NCBI GenBank assembly: GCA_949372755.1
Contig: CASIBO010000012.1
Location: 62,001-126,000 of the forward strand
Reading direction: 5' to 3'
DNA length: 64,000 nucleotides
Source of the DNA: UBA9926 sp018645765
Lineage (GTDB): Bacteria > Pseudomonadota > Gammaproteobacteria > Pseudomonadales > Azotimanducaceae
The notes beneath the pieces were generated by a model, which worked only from the letters and a program-made list of their open reading frames with translations, had not been told where the DNA came from and made no database searches. Of the stretch, positions 35,383 to 44,926 are shown one piece after another. Position 1 is the first letter of the stretch. Every line of letters starts with the position of its first letter. The position numbers were made by a program, and so were the translations under genes.

Positions 35383-36515
35383 GCGGACCTCTTTCAGGCA
35401 TTACCGTCCTCGATCTCACCAGCGTGATTTCTGGACCCCTCGCAACCGCCATTCTGGCAGATCAAGGCGCTCGCGTAATCAAAGTTGAGAACCCCTCTGG
35501 TGACAGCATGCGAATGGGGGGCGCTTTAAATCGCGGCGTCTCTAGCCTTTTTACAGCCCTGAATCGCAATAAAGACTCGATCGTCTTGGACCTACAGCAG
35601 GCATCCGGCATTTCGGCGATCAAATCGATGGTGGCTTCGGTCGACATCCTGATTCAGAATTACCGTCCCGGCGTAATGGAACGGCTGGGCATCGGCTATA
35701 GCGATTTAAAAGCCATCAATCCCCAACTCATCTATGTCTCGATTAATGGCGTCGGCACCCACGGGCCCTATTCGGACCGCCGCGTGTACGATCCCGTTAT
35801 CCAAGCGTTCGCTGGTTTCGCCAGCGCGCAAGCGATGAACGGTCAGCCAGAGTTGATCAAAATGATGGTCTGCGACAAAATTACCGCGCTCACGGCTGCC
35901 CAAGCAGTAACAGCGGCTTACATTGAGCGATTAACCAGCGGCCATGGCCAGCAGGTTGAAATTTCAATGCTCGAAGCTTGTCTGTATTTTATCTGGCCGG
36001 ATCGCTTTTTCTCCGAAAGTTTTGTTGAAACCCCAGAATGGCCTGGCGCAGACATCACCACCATGTACCGCACCCTGGCAACACAAGACGGCCATGTCAC
36101 CCTTATTTGTGTTCAGCACGGCGAATTTCAGGGAATGTGTCGTGCGCTTGCCCGCCCGGACTGGATCGAAGACCCAAGGTTCGCTGATTTGCCATCGATG
36201 TATGCCAATTTCTCGCAGTTGGTCGATGACATTGCACAAGAAGTCGCGAAATGGTCCACCGCCGATCTGAGCGCCCGGTTTGCAGCCGAAGATGTCCCGC
36301 ACGGGATCGTTCTAACACCGGCCGAAATCATTAATGATCCGCAAGTTGAAGCCTCTGAAATCATTAGTGTCATTGAAGATCCCGTTGCCGGGGCAATGCG
36401 TTTGGTCGCACGCAACGCGCGCTTTGGCAATCACTTGCCCAACCCGATCCGCCCTGCCCCAGCGCTGGGTTCAGGCAATGCATTGATCCGAGAAGAATTT
36501 AAATTACCACACTGA
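35379..36515 (+). CDS. CaiB/BaiF-type CoA-transferase (family III)
   Basis: This 378-residue family III CoA-transferase has the N-terminal VLDLTSVISGPLATAILADQGARVIKVENP, the catalytic Asp138 in VYDPVIQAFAG, and the loop LNRNKDSIVLDL. It moves CoA between carboxylates, for example from succinyl-CoA to a pathway acid, without ATP. It is the last gene of the Rieske-PPOX-hydratase cluster. Together with the acyl-CoA ligase at 21666 it offers a second activation route. Length is close to the family norm. Confidence 0.93.
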   Translation: MSGPLSGITVLDLTSVISGPLATAILADQGARVIKVENPSGDSMRMGGALNRGVSSLFTALNRNKDSIVLDLQQASGISAIKSMVASVDILIQNYRPGVMERLGIGYSDLKAINPQLIYVSINGVGTHGPYSDRRVYDPVIQAFAGFASAQAMNGQPELIKMMVCDKITALTAAQAVTAAYIERLTSGHGQQVEISMLEACLYFIWPDRFFSESFVETPEWPGADITTMYRTLATQDGHVTLICVQHGEFQGMCRALARPDWIEDPRFADLPSMYANFSQLVDDIAQEVAKWSTADLSARFAAEDVPHGIVLTPAEIINDPQVEASEIISVIEDPVAGAMRLVARNARFGNHLPNPIRPAPALGSGNALIREEFKLPH

Positions 36516-36755
36516 GCCCATCAGAGACCTTGGCGGTCGACGAAAGCAGCGTAGGTTAGGCGGCTGACGCGCCCGCGTCCGTTTAGCGCTTTGAGCGTCT
36601 CAGCCCCGCCAGGCCACTAATCAAAACCTTTAACACGCACAAAGCATCTAGAACGGTCTTGAATCAGGCAACAATATCGGATCCAATGCCCAAAAAATTA
36701 TGCAGACCGAGGCGCATAAAGGTTCTATCGCTGATTTAATCTAGGGTAGAAACCC

Positions 36756-36786
36756 GCTGGGATGGGCCAGAACAGCGCATCCCAGC
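36756..36786. terminator. hairpin between convergent genes
   Basis: GCTGGGATG (36756-36764) and CATCCCAGC (36778-36786) form a perfect 9-bp stem around a 13-base loop, in the 283-base gap between the convergent CoA-transferase and enoyl-CoA hydratase genes. No T-run follows, so its terminator role is uncertain. Confidence 0.45.
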
Positions 36787-36798
36787 ATTAATCATAGC

Positions 36799-37644
36799 CT
36801 AGCTTTTACGCTGAGCCTGCGCTCGAATGATCTCAGCCCCTTTCGGGTCGACCGCCATACCATGGACCTGCTGGTTATTCGCGTGCCCAAGCTGCTGCAA
36901 GCTCATCGCCGCCTGCAGCGCCGTCCATAGCCCCTGACTATCTTGCATTTGATTGACCGACTGCTTAGCCAACTTCAAACCGAAGCTCGGTCGCTGGGCA
37001 ATGTGTTCCGCCATATCGGTCGTAAACTCGGTTAGTTCGCCGCGCGGTACAACATGATTCACCATACCAAACGATTTGGCGTCTTCTGCTGAGATTGCCT
37101 CACCCGTAAACAACATTTCTTTGGCCTTACGCACGCCCACTTCCCACGGATGTGCAAAATACTCGACCCCATTGACCCCAAAGGCCACCACGGGGTCAGA
37201 GAAGCTGGCATCATCGCTTGCGATAATCATGTCGCAAACCCAGATCAACATCAGCCCGCCTGCGATCACTTTACCTTGCACTTCTGCAATGATTGGCTTG
37301 GGGATATTCCGCCAGCGCCAACACATTCCAAGATAAATTTCCGCTTCGACGGCCCAGGATCCTTCCGAGCCGGGCAGATCAAAGCCACCCCAGGTTCCGA
37401 CTGTTTCAAACTCAGACAGCTTGGCGCGGTCGCGCAAATCATGCCCAGACGAAAAATGCTTGCCGTCAGCCGCCAGGACGATCACATTGACCTCGTTATC
37501 CTGCGCGGCCAAATCAAAAGCGGCATTGAGTTCGTACGTCATTTCTCGGTTCTGAGCATTGCGCGCCTCATCTCGAGAAATGACGATCCTCGCAACACCG
37601 TTTTTCACCGGCTCGTACCGGATGGTTTTAAACGTCTGACTCAT
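36799..37644 (-). CDS. enoyl-CoA hydratase/isomerase family protein
   Basis: This 281-residue crotonase-family protein has ISRDEARNAQN, KHFSSGHDLRDR (about 62-73, CoA-ester oxyanion hole) and GKVIAGGLMLIWVCDMIIA (about 123-141). The inserted WGGFDLPGSEGSWAVEAEIY segment around residues 84-104 is unlike the classical hydratase. It is transcribed opposite to the CoA-transferase. It acts on an acyl-CoA, but hydratase, isomerase or hydrolase activity cannot be chosen by sequence. Confidence 0.92.
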   Translation of the reverse strand: MSQTFKTIRYEPVKNGVARIVISRDEARNAQNREMTYELNAAFDLAAQDNEVNVIVLAADGKHFSSGHDLRDRAKLSEFETVGTWGGFDLPGSEGSWAVEAEIYLGMCWRWRNIPKPIIAEVQGKVIAGGLMLIWVCDMIIASDDASFSDPVVAFGVNGVEYFAHPWEVGVRKAKEMLFTGEAISAEDAKSFGMVNHVVPRGELTEFTTDMAEHIAQRPSFGLKLAKQSVNQMQDSQGLWTALQAAMSLQQLGHANNQQVHGMAVDPKGAEIIRAQAQRKS

Positions 37645-37755
37645 AGTTACCCCTTATTCATGAAAACGAAAGGTCCGGCGCCGGCGGTTGCTGACAAGCA
37701 GGACCCGTTGAACCCTACTCTTGTTTCTGACCTGTAAATTAAACGCAAGGTCATC

Positions 37756-38970
37756 CTAATCATCTATTGCGCCATAGACAATGTTCTTCAATTGGCCTCT
37801 AAAATTAAAGGTCGATGACGGCATCAGCTGGGTCATAAAGATGATGGCCAATTCTTCACTCGGGTCCACTGAAAAAATCGTTGACGCCGCACCGCCCCAG
37901 TAAAAATCCCCAGCCCCGATCTGTCCTGAGGCCACCTCACTCAAATTCATTGCAAAACCCAGCCCAAAACCGATGCCTTCATAGGCCGTTTCCGAAAAGC
38001 TGCCCATCGCCACCTGAGCTAAGTCCCGATGGCCACCCAAATGATTTTGCGTCATCAGCGCGAGTGTTCGCCGACTCAAGATCCTCTGATCTCGCCAACA
38101 CCCCTCTTGGATCAACATCTGGCAGAAATTGAAATAATCCTGGCTGGTACTCACCAGGCCGCCTCCGCCGGACTCGAAAACCGGCGGCTTGAGATAACCG
38201 CTCGTTCTCGGGTCATCGATCAGAGACAAGGTTTTATCGCCTCCACGCTGATAGTTCGCCGCAAGACGCGCGGCCTTCGCCTCCGGAACATAAAAGCCCG
38301 TATCGTGCATCTCTAAGGGCTCAAAAATCTCCCCCCTCAAATAGTCTCCCAGCGAGCGTCCGGAGAGCGCCTCAACCAAATAACCGCAGACATCGGTTGC
38401 GTAAGAGTACAACCAAGCATTTCCCGGCTGAAAGTGCAGCGGGAGCGCGCCCAGCGACGCCACAAACGATTGCAGGCTCATTCCCGAATGCCGATCCAAG
38501 CCCGCGTCGCGATACATTTCATCCACCGGATGGTGACCGTTGCCATAAGACAACCCAGCGGTATGACTCAAAATGTGCCGAAAGGTGACGGGCGATGCGA
38601 GGGACTCAAAGGTTTTCTCCCGACGTGCCCCACTACCTGTGTAGACCTTCATATCCCGCCACTCCGGGATCACTCGTGAAATCGGGTCATTGAGTTGAAA
38701 CAGTCCCCGCTCGTATAACTGCATAAGCGCCACCGACGTCACCGGCTTGCTCATTGAATAGATGCGGAAAATCGTATCGTCCTGAACGGGCGTTTGTGCA
38801 TCGAGATCTGCGTGACCCAGCGAGGAGAAGTAACCGATCACACCTTTGCGCGCAACCAAGGTCTGACAGCCTGGTAATTTTCCCGTATCAATAAAATTGC
38901 GTTGCAGGTGATCCGTAATGCGCTCGAGACGAGACTTTGATAATCCCGCAGCCATCGGATTAATCTCCAT
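37756..38970 (-). CDS. serine hydrolase, class C beta-lactamase fold (esterase-like)
   Basis: This 404-residue protein has the active-site motif SMSK (Ser72, Lys75) and the YSYATD segment (about 177) with the active-site Tyr, the layout of the penicillin-binding/class C beta-lactamase/EstB esterase superfamily. No clear signal peptide is seen, so a cytoplasmic esterase or transesterase is likelier than a beta-lactamase. The ATG at 38970 has GAGGAG upstream. It may cleave an ester intermediate (for example after a Baeyer-Villiger step), but the substrate is unknown. Confidence 0.9.
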   Translation of the reverse strand: MEINPMAAGLSKSRLERITDHLQRNFIDTGKLPGCQTLVARKGVIGYFSSLGHADLDAQTPVQDDTIFRIYSMSKPVTSVALMQLYERGLFQLNDPISRVIPEWRDMKVYTGSGARREKTFESLASPVTFRHILSHTAGLSYGNGHHPVDEMYRDAGLDRHSGMSLQSFVASLGALPLHFQPGNAWLYSYATDVCGYLVEALSGRSLGDYLRGEIFEPLEMHDTGFYVPEAKAARLAANYQRGGDKTLSLIDDPRTSGYLKPPVFESGGGGLVSTSQDYFNFCQMLIQEGCWRDQRILSRRTLALMTQNHLGGHRDLAQVAMGSFSETAYEGIGFGLGFAMNLSEVASGQIGAGDFYWGGAASTIFSVDPSEELAIIFMTQLMPSSTFNFRGQLKNIVYGAIDD

Positions 38971-39170
38971 TGCCTTTTCTCCTCAACCGACTTCTCTGCT
39001 TTAACCACGAAGATAGCACAGGACTTGCTCGCTCGGGTGGGTTCGCTCTGGAAGAAACGCTGCTTTATTACGATTCGAATCCGTTTTTTGCTAAACTCTC
39101 GGTCCGAAACGCCAGACCATCCCAGCTGATTGGGATAGCAGAACCCGTGTGACTGAGGAGCCCAGCGTTC

Positions 39171-39596
39171 ATGAGGAATTCAACCGCTGTCGATGACCAT
39201 CAAAATCTGGCGAGTAAAACCTACCTCAGCAAAGCGATCGACGTCTTTAGTGAACACGACTTACACCAGCTCTTAATTCATTGTCGCCGCAACAATGCCG
39301 CCGCCTCTGTGACGGGTGCCCTTTTGTATCACAACGGCTACTTTATGCAGTTAATTGAAGGTCCGCTTGGTGCCATCACCTCGATCTACGATCATATTCA
39401 AGCCGACTCGCGACATGAGATACTAAGTGTCTTGTTTGAGGACGAAATCAGCGCACGCTTTTTCCCAGATTGGACCATGGGCTACCGCGCGGCAGCGGGC
39501 ATGCCCTTCGAACCGCTCGATACGATTTACGAAACCGCGAAAGTCTCAACAACCCGATTTCCAATCAACGATTTTCTACTCATGTTCGGCGAATAG
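39171..39596 (+). CDS. BLUF-domain blue-light photoreceptor
   Basis: This 141-residue protein is essentially one BLUF domain, which binds FAD and signals by rearranging hydrogen bonds at the flavin. The key residues keep the spacing of AppA: Tyr18 in TYLS, Asn42 in RRNN, Gln60 in YFMQLIEG and Trp101 in PDWTMGY (AppA Tyr21, Asn45, Gln63, Trp104). GAGGAG precedes the ATG. No effector domain is fused and no obvious output partner is adjacent: the gene upstream is the divergent hydrolase and the one downstream a convergent DUF5916 gene. Short BLUF proteins act through partner proteins; the partner here is unknown. Confidence 0.9.
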   Translation: MRNSTAVDDHQNLASKTYLSKAIDVFSEHDLHQLLIHCRRNNAAASVTGALLYHNGYFMQLIEGPLGAITSIYDHIQADSRHEILSVLFEDEISARFFPDWTMGYRAAAGMPFEPLDTIYETAKVSTTRFPINDFLLMFGE

Positions 39597-39615
39597 AATT
39601 AAGAAGGCCGGCCCC

Positions 39616-42108
39616 TCAACCACCAAAGCGGTAACGCAGTTTCACCACCAGACTGCTCACCACTGGGTCTTGGAACGCATCGCTGAGCAAGTCTCCAAAA
39701 GCATCTGCTTCGGTTGGGGGCAGTTGATTCCCGCGGTTGTAAACCACATAGAAGTCGGTCAGGGGCGCAATTTCCCAGCGATATCGCACTTGCGTTGTCA
39801 AAAGGCTCACCGTGAAGTCTCGAGGTCCAGCCGTCCCAGCTCGACGCTGTAGCGCGCCATCGACACTGGGGATTCGGTAAGCTTGCCGTTCGTAAGCCTT
39901 GACCCCCGCCCATTGGAAACTGAATTTGATTTGATGGTCTGCGGCCAAAAACCAATTCAAATCAAAGCTTGGTTGCAAATCGATGGCATCGAACGCGCCA
40001 AACTCGCGTCCGCCTTGGTAGACCACCCAGCCGGTTCGCCGCTTGTACGCGAAATCAAGGTCAAAATAGAGACTGTCCGATAACCGAGCGGTGACCCCTG
40101 CGGTTAGACTGAGCGTCCAGTCGCCAAGGTCTTCCTGCAGGCCGCCAATGCTGGTTGAGAAACTCAGTGACCGGCTCGCATCGGTTGCCCATAAAGCGTT
40201 GAGCCAGATTCGATCCGAGGTTTTATACGCGCCATTGCCTCGACTATTTCGATCTTCATACCGGCTCGGCAAATAAGCCATCGCCGATCGAATGGTATTA
40301 CGGCCCTTCAAGACCAACGTATTTCGCCAAAAGACGCCCTGATCGACAACCTGTCCTGCCGTGAGGTTCTCTTGGTGCCGAAAAATAAGCGTCCCCCGTG
40401 CGGCCTGAAACCAACGACCGGGCTTTGGATATGCATAACTTAAAAGGTACTGACCCCCGCGGTAGTTATTGCGCCGTAGAAAGCCCAGATCATTGACGTT
40501 GACCTTTGAATCAAAATATTCGAATTCGAATTTATGCTGAATCGCAGAACTCGCGGCATAGCGCACATCAAGAATCCCGCCGCGGCCGGTTTCCCCGGCA
40601 CGATCACTTTGAACCAACTGCATATCCACCCCGAATAGCCCGCTGCCCAAACCATAGTGCAGGTCCAGGCCCTGCACAGAAGCCTTATAACGTGGTCCAG
40701 TGACCTGGGTACCCAGATAACCCAATCCCAAGCGGTTCTCATCCTTGTGCTCATAGAGGAGTCTCAAAACGCTGAAATCACGACCGGCATCCATGATCTG
40801 CTGATCGCGGCCTAAGGCATCCGTTGCCCGCCAGGAGACCTCATCTTCAATGGCGGTCATCGCGCCATAGCGAAAGCCATTGGCGCCGCCGGTAAGCTTC
40901 ACCGCACCCAGTAAGTTCGTGGGTAAATTCCGCTCACCGCGAGCAGGCGCAAGTCCTTGTGGCACGTCAACTTGATTGGCAGTACCCCCTATGCGCCGGG
41001 TATTCAGGAGACTAATAGGCGCCGGCATAAAATCGGTCACGAAAACCCGCCGAGAGGTCGTGGCGAAGTTTTCGTTAGTCGTCTCGCGCAAGCTATTACC
41101 TGAATTCGCCCTCGGCGTTGTTTCAAACACCTCACTGCCTTCCAAGAAAAACAACCGCTTCTCAGGGAAAAACGTTTCAAGCGCCGTAAGATTTAAAACA
41201 ACATCATCGGCCTCAACTGCGCCAAAATCCGGGTTTAAGGTGGCGTTAACCGATATCAGGCTGTTGGGCTGCCAAGTGATATCAATGCCGGCTCGCGCCG
41301 CTTTTTCATCCCGCGCGTCATCGATCGTTCCGGAAAGAAACGGGATCAAGCTCCATTGCATGCGAGGCTCTACACCCTGCACCTGCATCTCGTTGAGCGC
41401 CGTTACAAACTGAGGAGAGGAGTACGAATGACCGGGCCACTGATAGCGTTCGTTTTCACTTGAAATCTGTCGACTCGCAGCAAACCCAATCGTTCTGAGG
41501 GCATCCGATTCAGGCAAGTTCATCATGGACCAGGGCAGATAGATTTCGACACTCCAGCCGTTGTCAGTGATCGCAGACTTCCCAATCCAAGGGCCATCCC
41601 AATCATTGGTATAGCGCCGCTCCGGTAGTACTTTGCCATCCATGACCGCATCACCCAGGGCAACAATAAACCAATAAGCGAACAAACCGGCGCCGGTGGT
41701 ATCCAAGGTGAATCCGAAGGTGTCTCGGTCGATGAACTGATCCCGGGGCGTCAAACGCTGCACCAAAGACGCGACCGGTTGTTGCATCACCGCGGAGACA
41801 AAAAAACCTTTCTCCGTGGCAAAAAGTCGAATTTCGGTTGGATAGCCGCCCGGCTCCCCGGTCCCTGGCACCGCCACAATCATATTGTCAAAGGCGGGGA
41901 GGCTTTGCCAAACCGCCTCTGTGACCCGGCCATCTATTTTGACATCGACCGCCGCATGGGCGCGGGTCTCAACTGAGATGCGATGCATCGCAATACCGTC
42001 TAATTCGCCTAGGACTTCTTGGGTGCCGGGCGTGGCATTCAACCCGGACACAAAACTGAGACTGAGACTGAGGCAAACAATTCTGTGCCTGAGCGTGTTT
42101 AGGAACAT
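39616..42108 (-). CDS. DUF5916 outer-membrane beta-barrel protein with CBM9-like N-terminal domain
   Basis: This 830-residue protein has a signal peptide (hydrophobic CLSLSLSFVSGLNA), an N-terminal carbohydrate-binding-like domain (KIDGRVTEAVWQSLPAFD through about 200, with the family's LPWSMMNLP), and a long C-terminal DUF5916 region ending in KLRYRFGG, an outer-membrane C-terminal beta signal. The family is widespread in marine gammaproteobacteria and bacteroidetes; its biochemical role is not established. It may act with TonB receptors at the surface. Its neighbour at 42463, a sodium:solute symporter, is divergently transcribed. Uptake or surface-processing of a polymer or lipid is a guess. 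Confidence 0.85.
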   Translation of the reverse strand: MFLNTLRHRIVCLSLSLSFVSGLNATPGTQEVLGELDGIAMHRISVETRAHAAVDVKIDGRVTEAVWQSLPAFDNMIVAVPGTGEPGGYPTEIRLFATEKGFFVSAVMQQPVASLVQRLTPRDQFIDRDTFGFTLDTTGAGLFAYWFIVALGDAVMDGKVLPERRYTNDWDGPWIGKSAITDNGWSVEIYLPWSMMNLPESDALRTIGFAASRQISSENERYQWPGHSYSSPQFVTALNEMQVQGVEPRMQWSLIPFLSGTIDDARDEKAARAGIDITWQPNSLISVNATLNPDFGAVEADDVVLNLTALETFFPEKRLFFLEGSEVFETTPRANSGNSLRETTNENFATTSRRVFVTDFMPAPISLLNTRRIGGTANQVDVPQGLAPARGERNLPTNLLGAVKLTGGANGFRYGAMTAIEDEVSWRATDALGRDQQIMDAGRDFSVLRLLYEHKDENRLGLGYLGTQVTGPRYKASVQGLDLHYGLGSGLFGVDMQLVQSDRAGETGRGGILDVRYAASSAIQHKFEFEYFDSKVNVNDLGFLRRNNYRGGQYLLSYAYPKPGRWFQAARGTLIFRHQENLTAGQVVDQGVFWRNTLVLKGRNTIRSAMAYLPSRYEDRNSRGNGAYKTSDRIWLNALWATDASRSLSFSTSIGGLQEDLGDWTLSLTAGVTARLSDSLYFDLDFAYKRRTGWVVYQGGREFGAFDAIDLQPSFDLNWFLAADHQIKFSFQWAGVKAYERQAYRIPSVDGALQRRAGTAGPRDFTVSLLTTQVRYRWEIAPLTDFYVVYNRGNQLPPTEADAFGDLLSDAFQDPVVSSLVVKLRYRFGG

Positions 42109-42462
42109 AAGTCGGACTCCCTGAAGCCTTGATCATGATCCTTTCATCAGATCGCGTCTAGCATCAGAGCAGCCATCATCAGGGCCTTCAATCCTTTTCA
42201 GCACCCTCAACATCATTTTCCCGGGGCAACCTATTATGGCTCGGCAAGCCAAGAAAACGGGTCGCGCGACGCGCGTGATGTCATGCCGCGTCAGCGCTCA
42301 CACCCGGGACTTCTAGCCGCGCTTTGGCAAGCGCTGATCAAAACCTTAAACTGAGTTGTCCAAAGTCCCACTGCGTCTATACCGACGTCCATCTTGGTTT
42401 ACACCAAAATCTCGCATTTCCATCAAAGCTGCAAACATGATTGAATCCAAGGGGAGGTCTCC
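42109..42462. other. divergent intergenic region between DUF5916 gene and symporter
   Basis: The 354-base gap serves two divergent promoters. TTGGT-ttac-ACCAA (42394-42407) is a small inverted repeat in it. The symporter has a good ribosome site (AAGGGGAGG) just before its ATG. Nothing coding is evident. Confidence 0.4.
42356..42383 (+). promoter_or_regulatory. candidate promoter for the sodium:solute symporter
   Basis: TTGTCC (42356-42361) and TATACC (42378-42383) are 16 bases apart, each 4/6 to the sigma-70 consensus. The ATG is about 80 bases downstream. Confidence 0.3.
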
Positions 42463-44031
42463 ATGAATTTAACAGAATGGTCTTGGCTATTTTTAGCGCT
42501 GTATATTGCCCTCATGGTCGGTATTGGCTTCTATGCGCAGCGTAAAATCAAACATGCCGATGATTTCGCAACGGCGCGTGGCGCCTACGGGCCCTTTTTC
42601 CTCGCGCTCGCTTTCGCCGCCTCAACCGCCAGTGGCGCGACCTTCTTAGGCAGCCCGGCACTCAGTTATGAGTGGGGGCTCGCGGCGAACTGGGGCAATT
42701 TCCTCTACCCAATTGGCGTTTATGTTGGCATTTTGATCTCAATGCGCCTGATCGCAACATCGGGCAATCGCTTTGGTAATCGCTCGATTCCTGAGTATCT
42801 TGGGGATCGCTATCAATCAGAATTTATGCGGCTGGCCGTGTCCTTGTTGTCCTTGGTTTTATTCTTCTACCTTGCCGGGCAGCTTGTGTCTGGCGTGGTG
42901 ATGTTTGAAATCATGCTGGGCTTGAACGCTGAATGGGCCCTTGGGATCACAACCCTTGTTTTGTTGTTTTACGTCGTTTTAGGTGGCGCACATGCGGACA
43001 TCTTGACCGACGGCTTTCAAGGCGGGCTCATGTTGGTTCTGGCCGTTCTGGTAATTGTTCTGACGCTAATGGGGTACGGCATCGATGGCGGTCTATTTGC
43101 CCTTGTGGACAACCTCGAAGCCCAGGACCCGAACCTGGCCACAGCGCTCAACCCCAGCACGCCCCTGTATCATTCTTGGTGGTCGATCTTTGTGATTGCC
43201 TTTGCGCACATGCCCCTTGGCTTGCTGCCGCATTTAGGCAATAAATTGTGGGCCCTGGATTCCACTCAAGACCGCTTTCAATTTGTTAAGCTCGCTGCGC
43301 TGTTTGGCTTAATGCTCGGCATGCTGGGCCTTGGCGGATTACTCGCCCGCGCCTATTTCGGCGACGCGTTATATGCCGAAGGTGCTAATCCGAATCAGGC
43401 GCTTCCCCTGCTTTTTATCGAGATTTTCCCAACCTGGCTTGCTGCCCTCATTGGTATTGGCGTCCTTTCGGCCGTCATGAGTACTGCGGACGGCCTCGTG
43501 GTGTCCTCCTCTCAGATCATCGCGAATGACCTCTATCGCCGAACGTTTGTTCCCATGTTCCATCCCGATATTGATCCGGAACGGCTTGATCGTAGGATTC
43601 TACTGATTTCTCGCGTTTCAACCGTTGCAGTGCTGCTCATCTGCATGATCATGGCCTGGTCTTTGATGGATGTGAACGTGTCTTTAATCGTCTGGATTGG
43701 CGTTGGGGGCATGATGGCCGCCTTTGCAGGCCCCCTGGTTGTGGGCGCGCTATGGCGCGGCGTGACGTTAGCCGGCGCGATCGCGGGACTGCTTGGCGGT
43801 TTTGCGGTGTTTATCGTGGCACACGCCCAACTGATTGACCCGCAATGGTTTGTTGGCACCTTCGCCCATGCGCCAGCGCTATGGCTTTATGAAGAAGGTC
43901 CAAACCCCTATTCCTGTGCCGTCATGGGTGAAATTGCCTCAGTGCTTTTAACAGTCTTCGTCTCTAAGGTCTCCAAGCCGCTGCCCAAGGCCCACCTAGA
44001 CTTAATGTTTAATGAGCCGGCCGATGCTTAG
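42463..44031 (+). CDS. sodium:solute symporter family protein
   Basis: This 522-residue integral membrane protein has about 13 hydrophobic segments typical of the SSS (SLC5-like) family, including FAASTASGATFLG near residues 50-62 and GIGVLSAVMSTADGLVVSSSQIIANDLYRR near 330-360, the family's sodium-binding helix. It uses the sodium gradient to import small solutes. It lies directly before the nitrile hydratase genes, so a nitrile, amide, urea-like compound or carboxylate is conceivable, but SSS substrates cannot be read from sequence. A weak promoter lies upstream. Confidence 0.92.
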   Translation: MNLTEWSWLFLALYIALMVGIGFYAQRKIKHADDFATARGAYGPFFLALAFAASTASGATFLGSPALSYEWGLAANWGNFLYPIGVYVGILISMRLIATSGNRFGNRSIPEYLGDRYQSEFMRLAVSLLSLVLFFYLAGQLVSGVVMFEIMLGLNAEWALGITTLVLLFYVVLGGAHADILTDGFQGGLMLVLAVLVIVLTLMGYGIDGGLFALVDNLEAQDPNLATALNPSTPLYHSWWSIFVIAFAHMPLGLLPHLGNKLWALDSTQDRFQFVKLAALFGLMLGMLGLGGLLARAYFGDALYAEGANPNQALPLLFIEIFPTWLAALIGIGVLSAVMSTADGLVVSSSQIIANDLYRRTFVPMFHPDIDPERLDRRILLISRVSTVAVLLICMIMAWSLMDVNVSLIVWIGVGGMMAAFAGPLVVGALWRGVTLAGAIAGLLGGFAVFIVAHAQLIDPQWFVGTFAHAPALWLYEEGPNPYSCAVMGEIASVLLTVFVSKVSKPLPKAHLDLMFNEPADA

Positions 44032-44257
44032 CAAAAACCTTCAAAACCAGGCGCTCGGCGACGAGCCTAAGTACTTGCCCGCTGGGGCCTGCGTCTTGCC
44101 GCCATTATCGAATGCTCGCGAGGCGCACGCGGTCTGGAAAGGCCCTTAGCCCGGAAAGTAAAAACCGAGCGAGGGCTGGCCGCGAAATTTAGGACTCAGC
44201 TTGCCAACGCCGATTAATGACTTCAAGATTGAAGAATTCAATTGAGGGCGCAAACTC

Positions 44258-44926
44258 ATGGACGGCATTCATGATCTGGGCGGACAACCCGGCTATAACG
44301 CGCTGGGTTATAGCCGCGATGAGCCAGTCTTTAAAGACCGTTGGGAAGCCACCGTTTTCACCCTGGTTCGCGCGTCGGCTCAAGCTGGCGCCTACACCAA
44401 CATTGATCAATTCCGGCATGCCGTTGAACGGATTGATCCCAAGGCTTACCTCGAGCACGGTTACTATGGCCGCTGGCTGGGGGCCGTTGAAACGTTGTTC
44501 GTCGAAGCCGGTATTCTAACAACCGCTGAAATCACCGAGCGCGCCACCCGATTGGGGGCAGACCCCAATGACCTTATCGCCGCGCGCCCAAACCAAACCA
44601 AAACCCAAACAACTGGTATTCCGGCCAAACGCAACCCGACAGGCCAGGCGCCTTGGTTTCAAGTAGGCGACCCCGTTCAGACCGCTCAAGCCTCGCCCCT
44701 GGGTCACACCCGGCTGCCAAGTTATGCTCGGGATAAACGCGGCCTTATCACAGCCTGTCAGGGGCTCTGGCCCTACCCTGATCTCCGAGCACACGGTCAT
44801 GACGAGCCATCGCAGCACCTTTATACGGTCACTTTTAACAGCCTGGACTTGGGTTTTTCAGAAGCCTTTGAGCTCAATCTGGATTTGTTTGAGCCCTACC
44901 TTAACGCAATTGAGACAATTCAATGA
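44258..44926 (+). CDS. nthB: nitrile hydratase subunit beta
   Basis: The 222-residue protein starts MDGIHDLGGQPGYN, the diagnostic N-terminus of the nitrile hydratase beta subunit, followed by WEATVFTLVRASAQAGAYTNIDQFRHAVERIDPKAYLEHGYYGRWLGAVE (about 28-78), the helical part that contacts the alpha subunit active site. The C-terminal SH3-like barrel has TRLPSYARDKRG. Its stop overlaps the alpha gene by four bases. With alpha it hydrates nitriles to amides. Length is normal (about 220). Confidence 0.95.
   Translation: MDGIHDLGGQPGYNALGYSRDEPVFKDRWEATVFTLVRASAQAGAYTNIDQFRHAVERIDPKAYLEHGYYGRWLGAVETLFVEAGILTTAEITERATRLGADPNDLIAARPNQTKTQTTGIPAKRNPTGQAPWFQVGDPVQTAQASPLGHTRLPSYARDKRGLITACQGLWPYPDLRAHGHDEPSQHLYTVTFNSLDLGFSEAFELNLDLFEPYLNAIETIQ

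Noticed and set aside
39427..39852. 141-codon open frame across the BLUF and DUF5916 gene ends
   Set aside because: It straddles two convergent real genes in another frame and has no family resemblance.
44032..44257. Guanidine or other riboswitch before the nitrile hydratase genes
   Set aside because: I could not find the conserved riboswitch segments, only loosely similar sequence.
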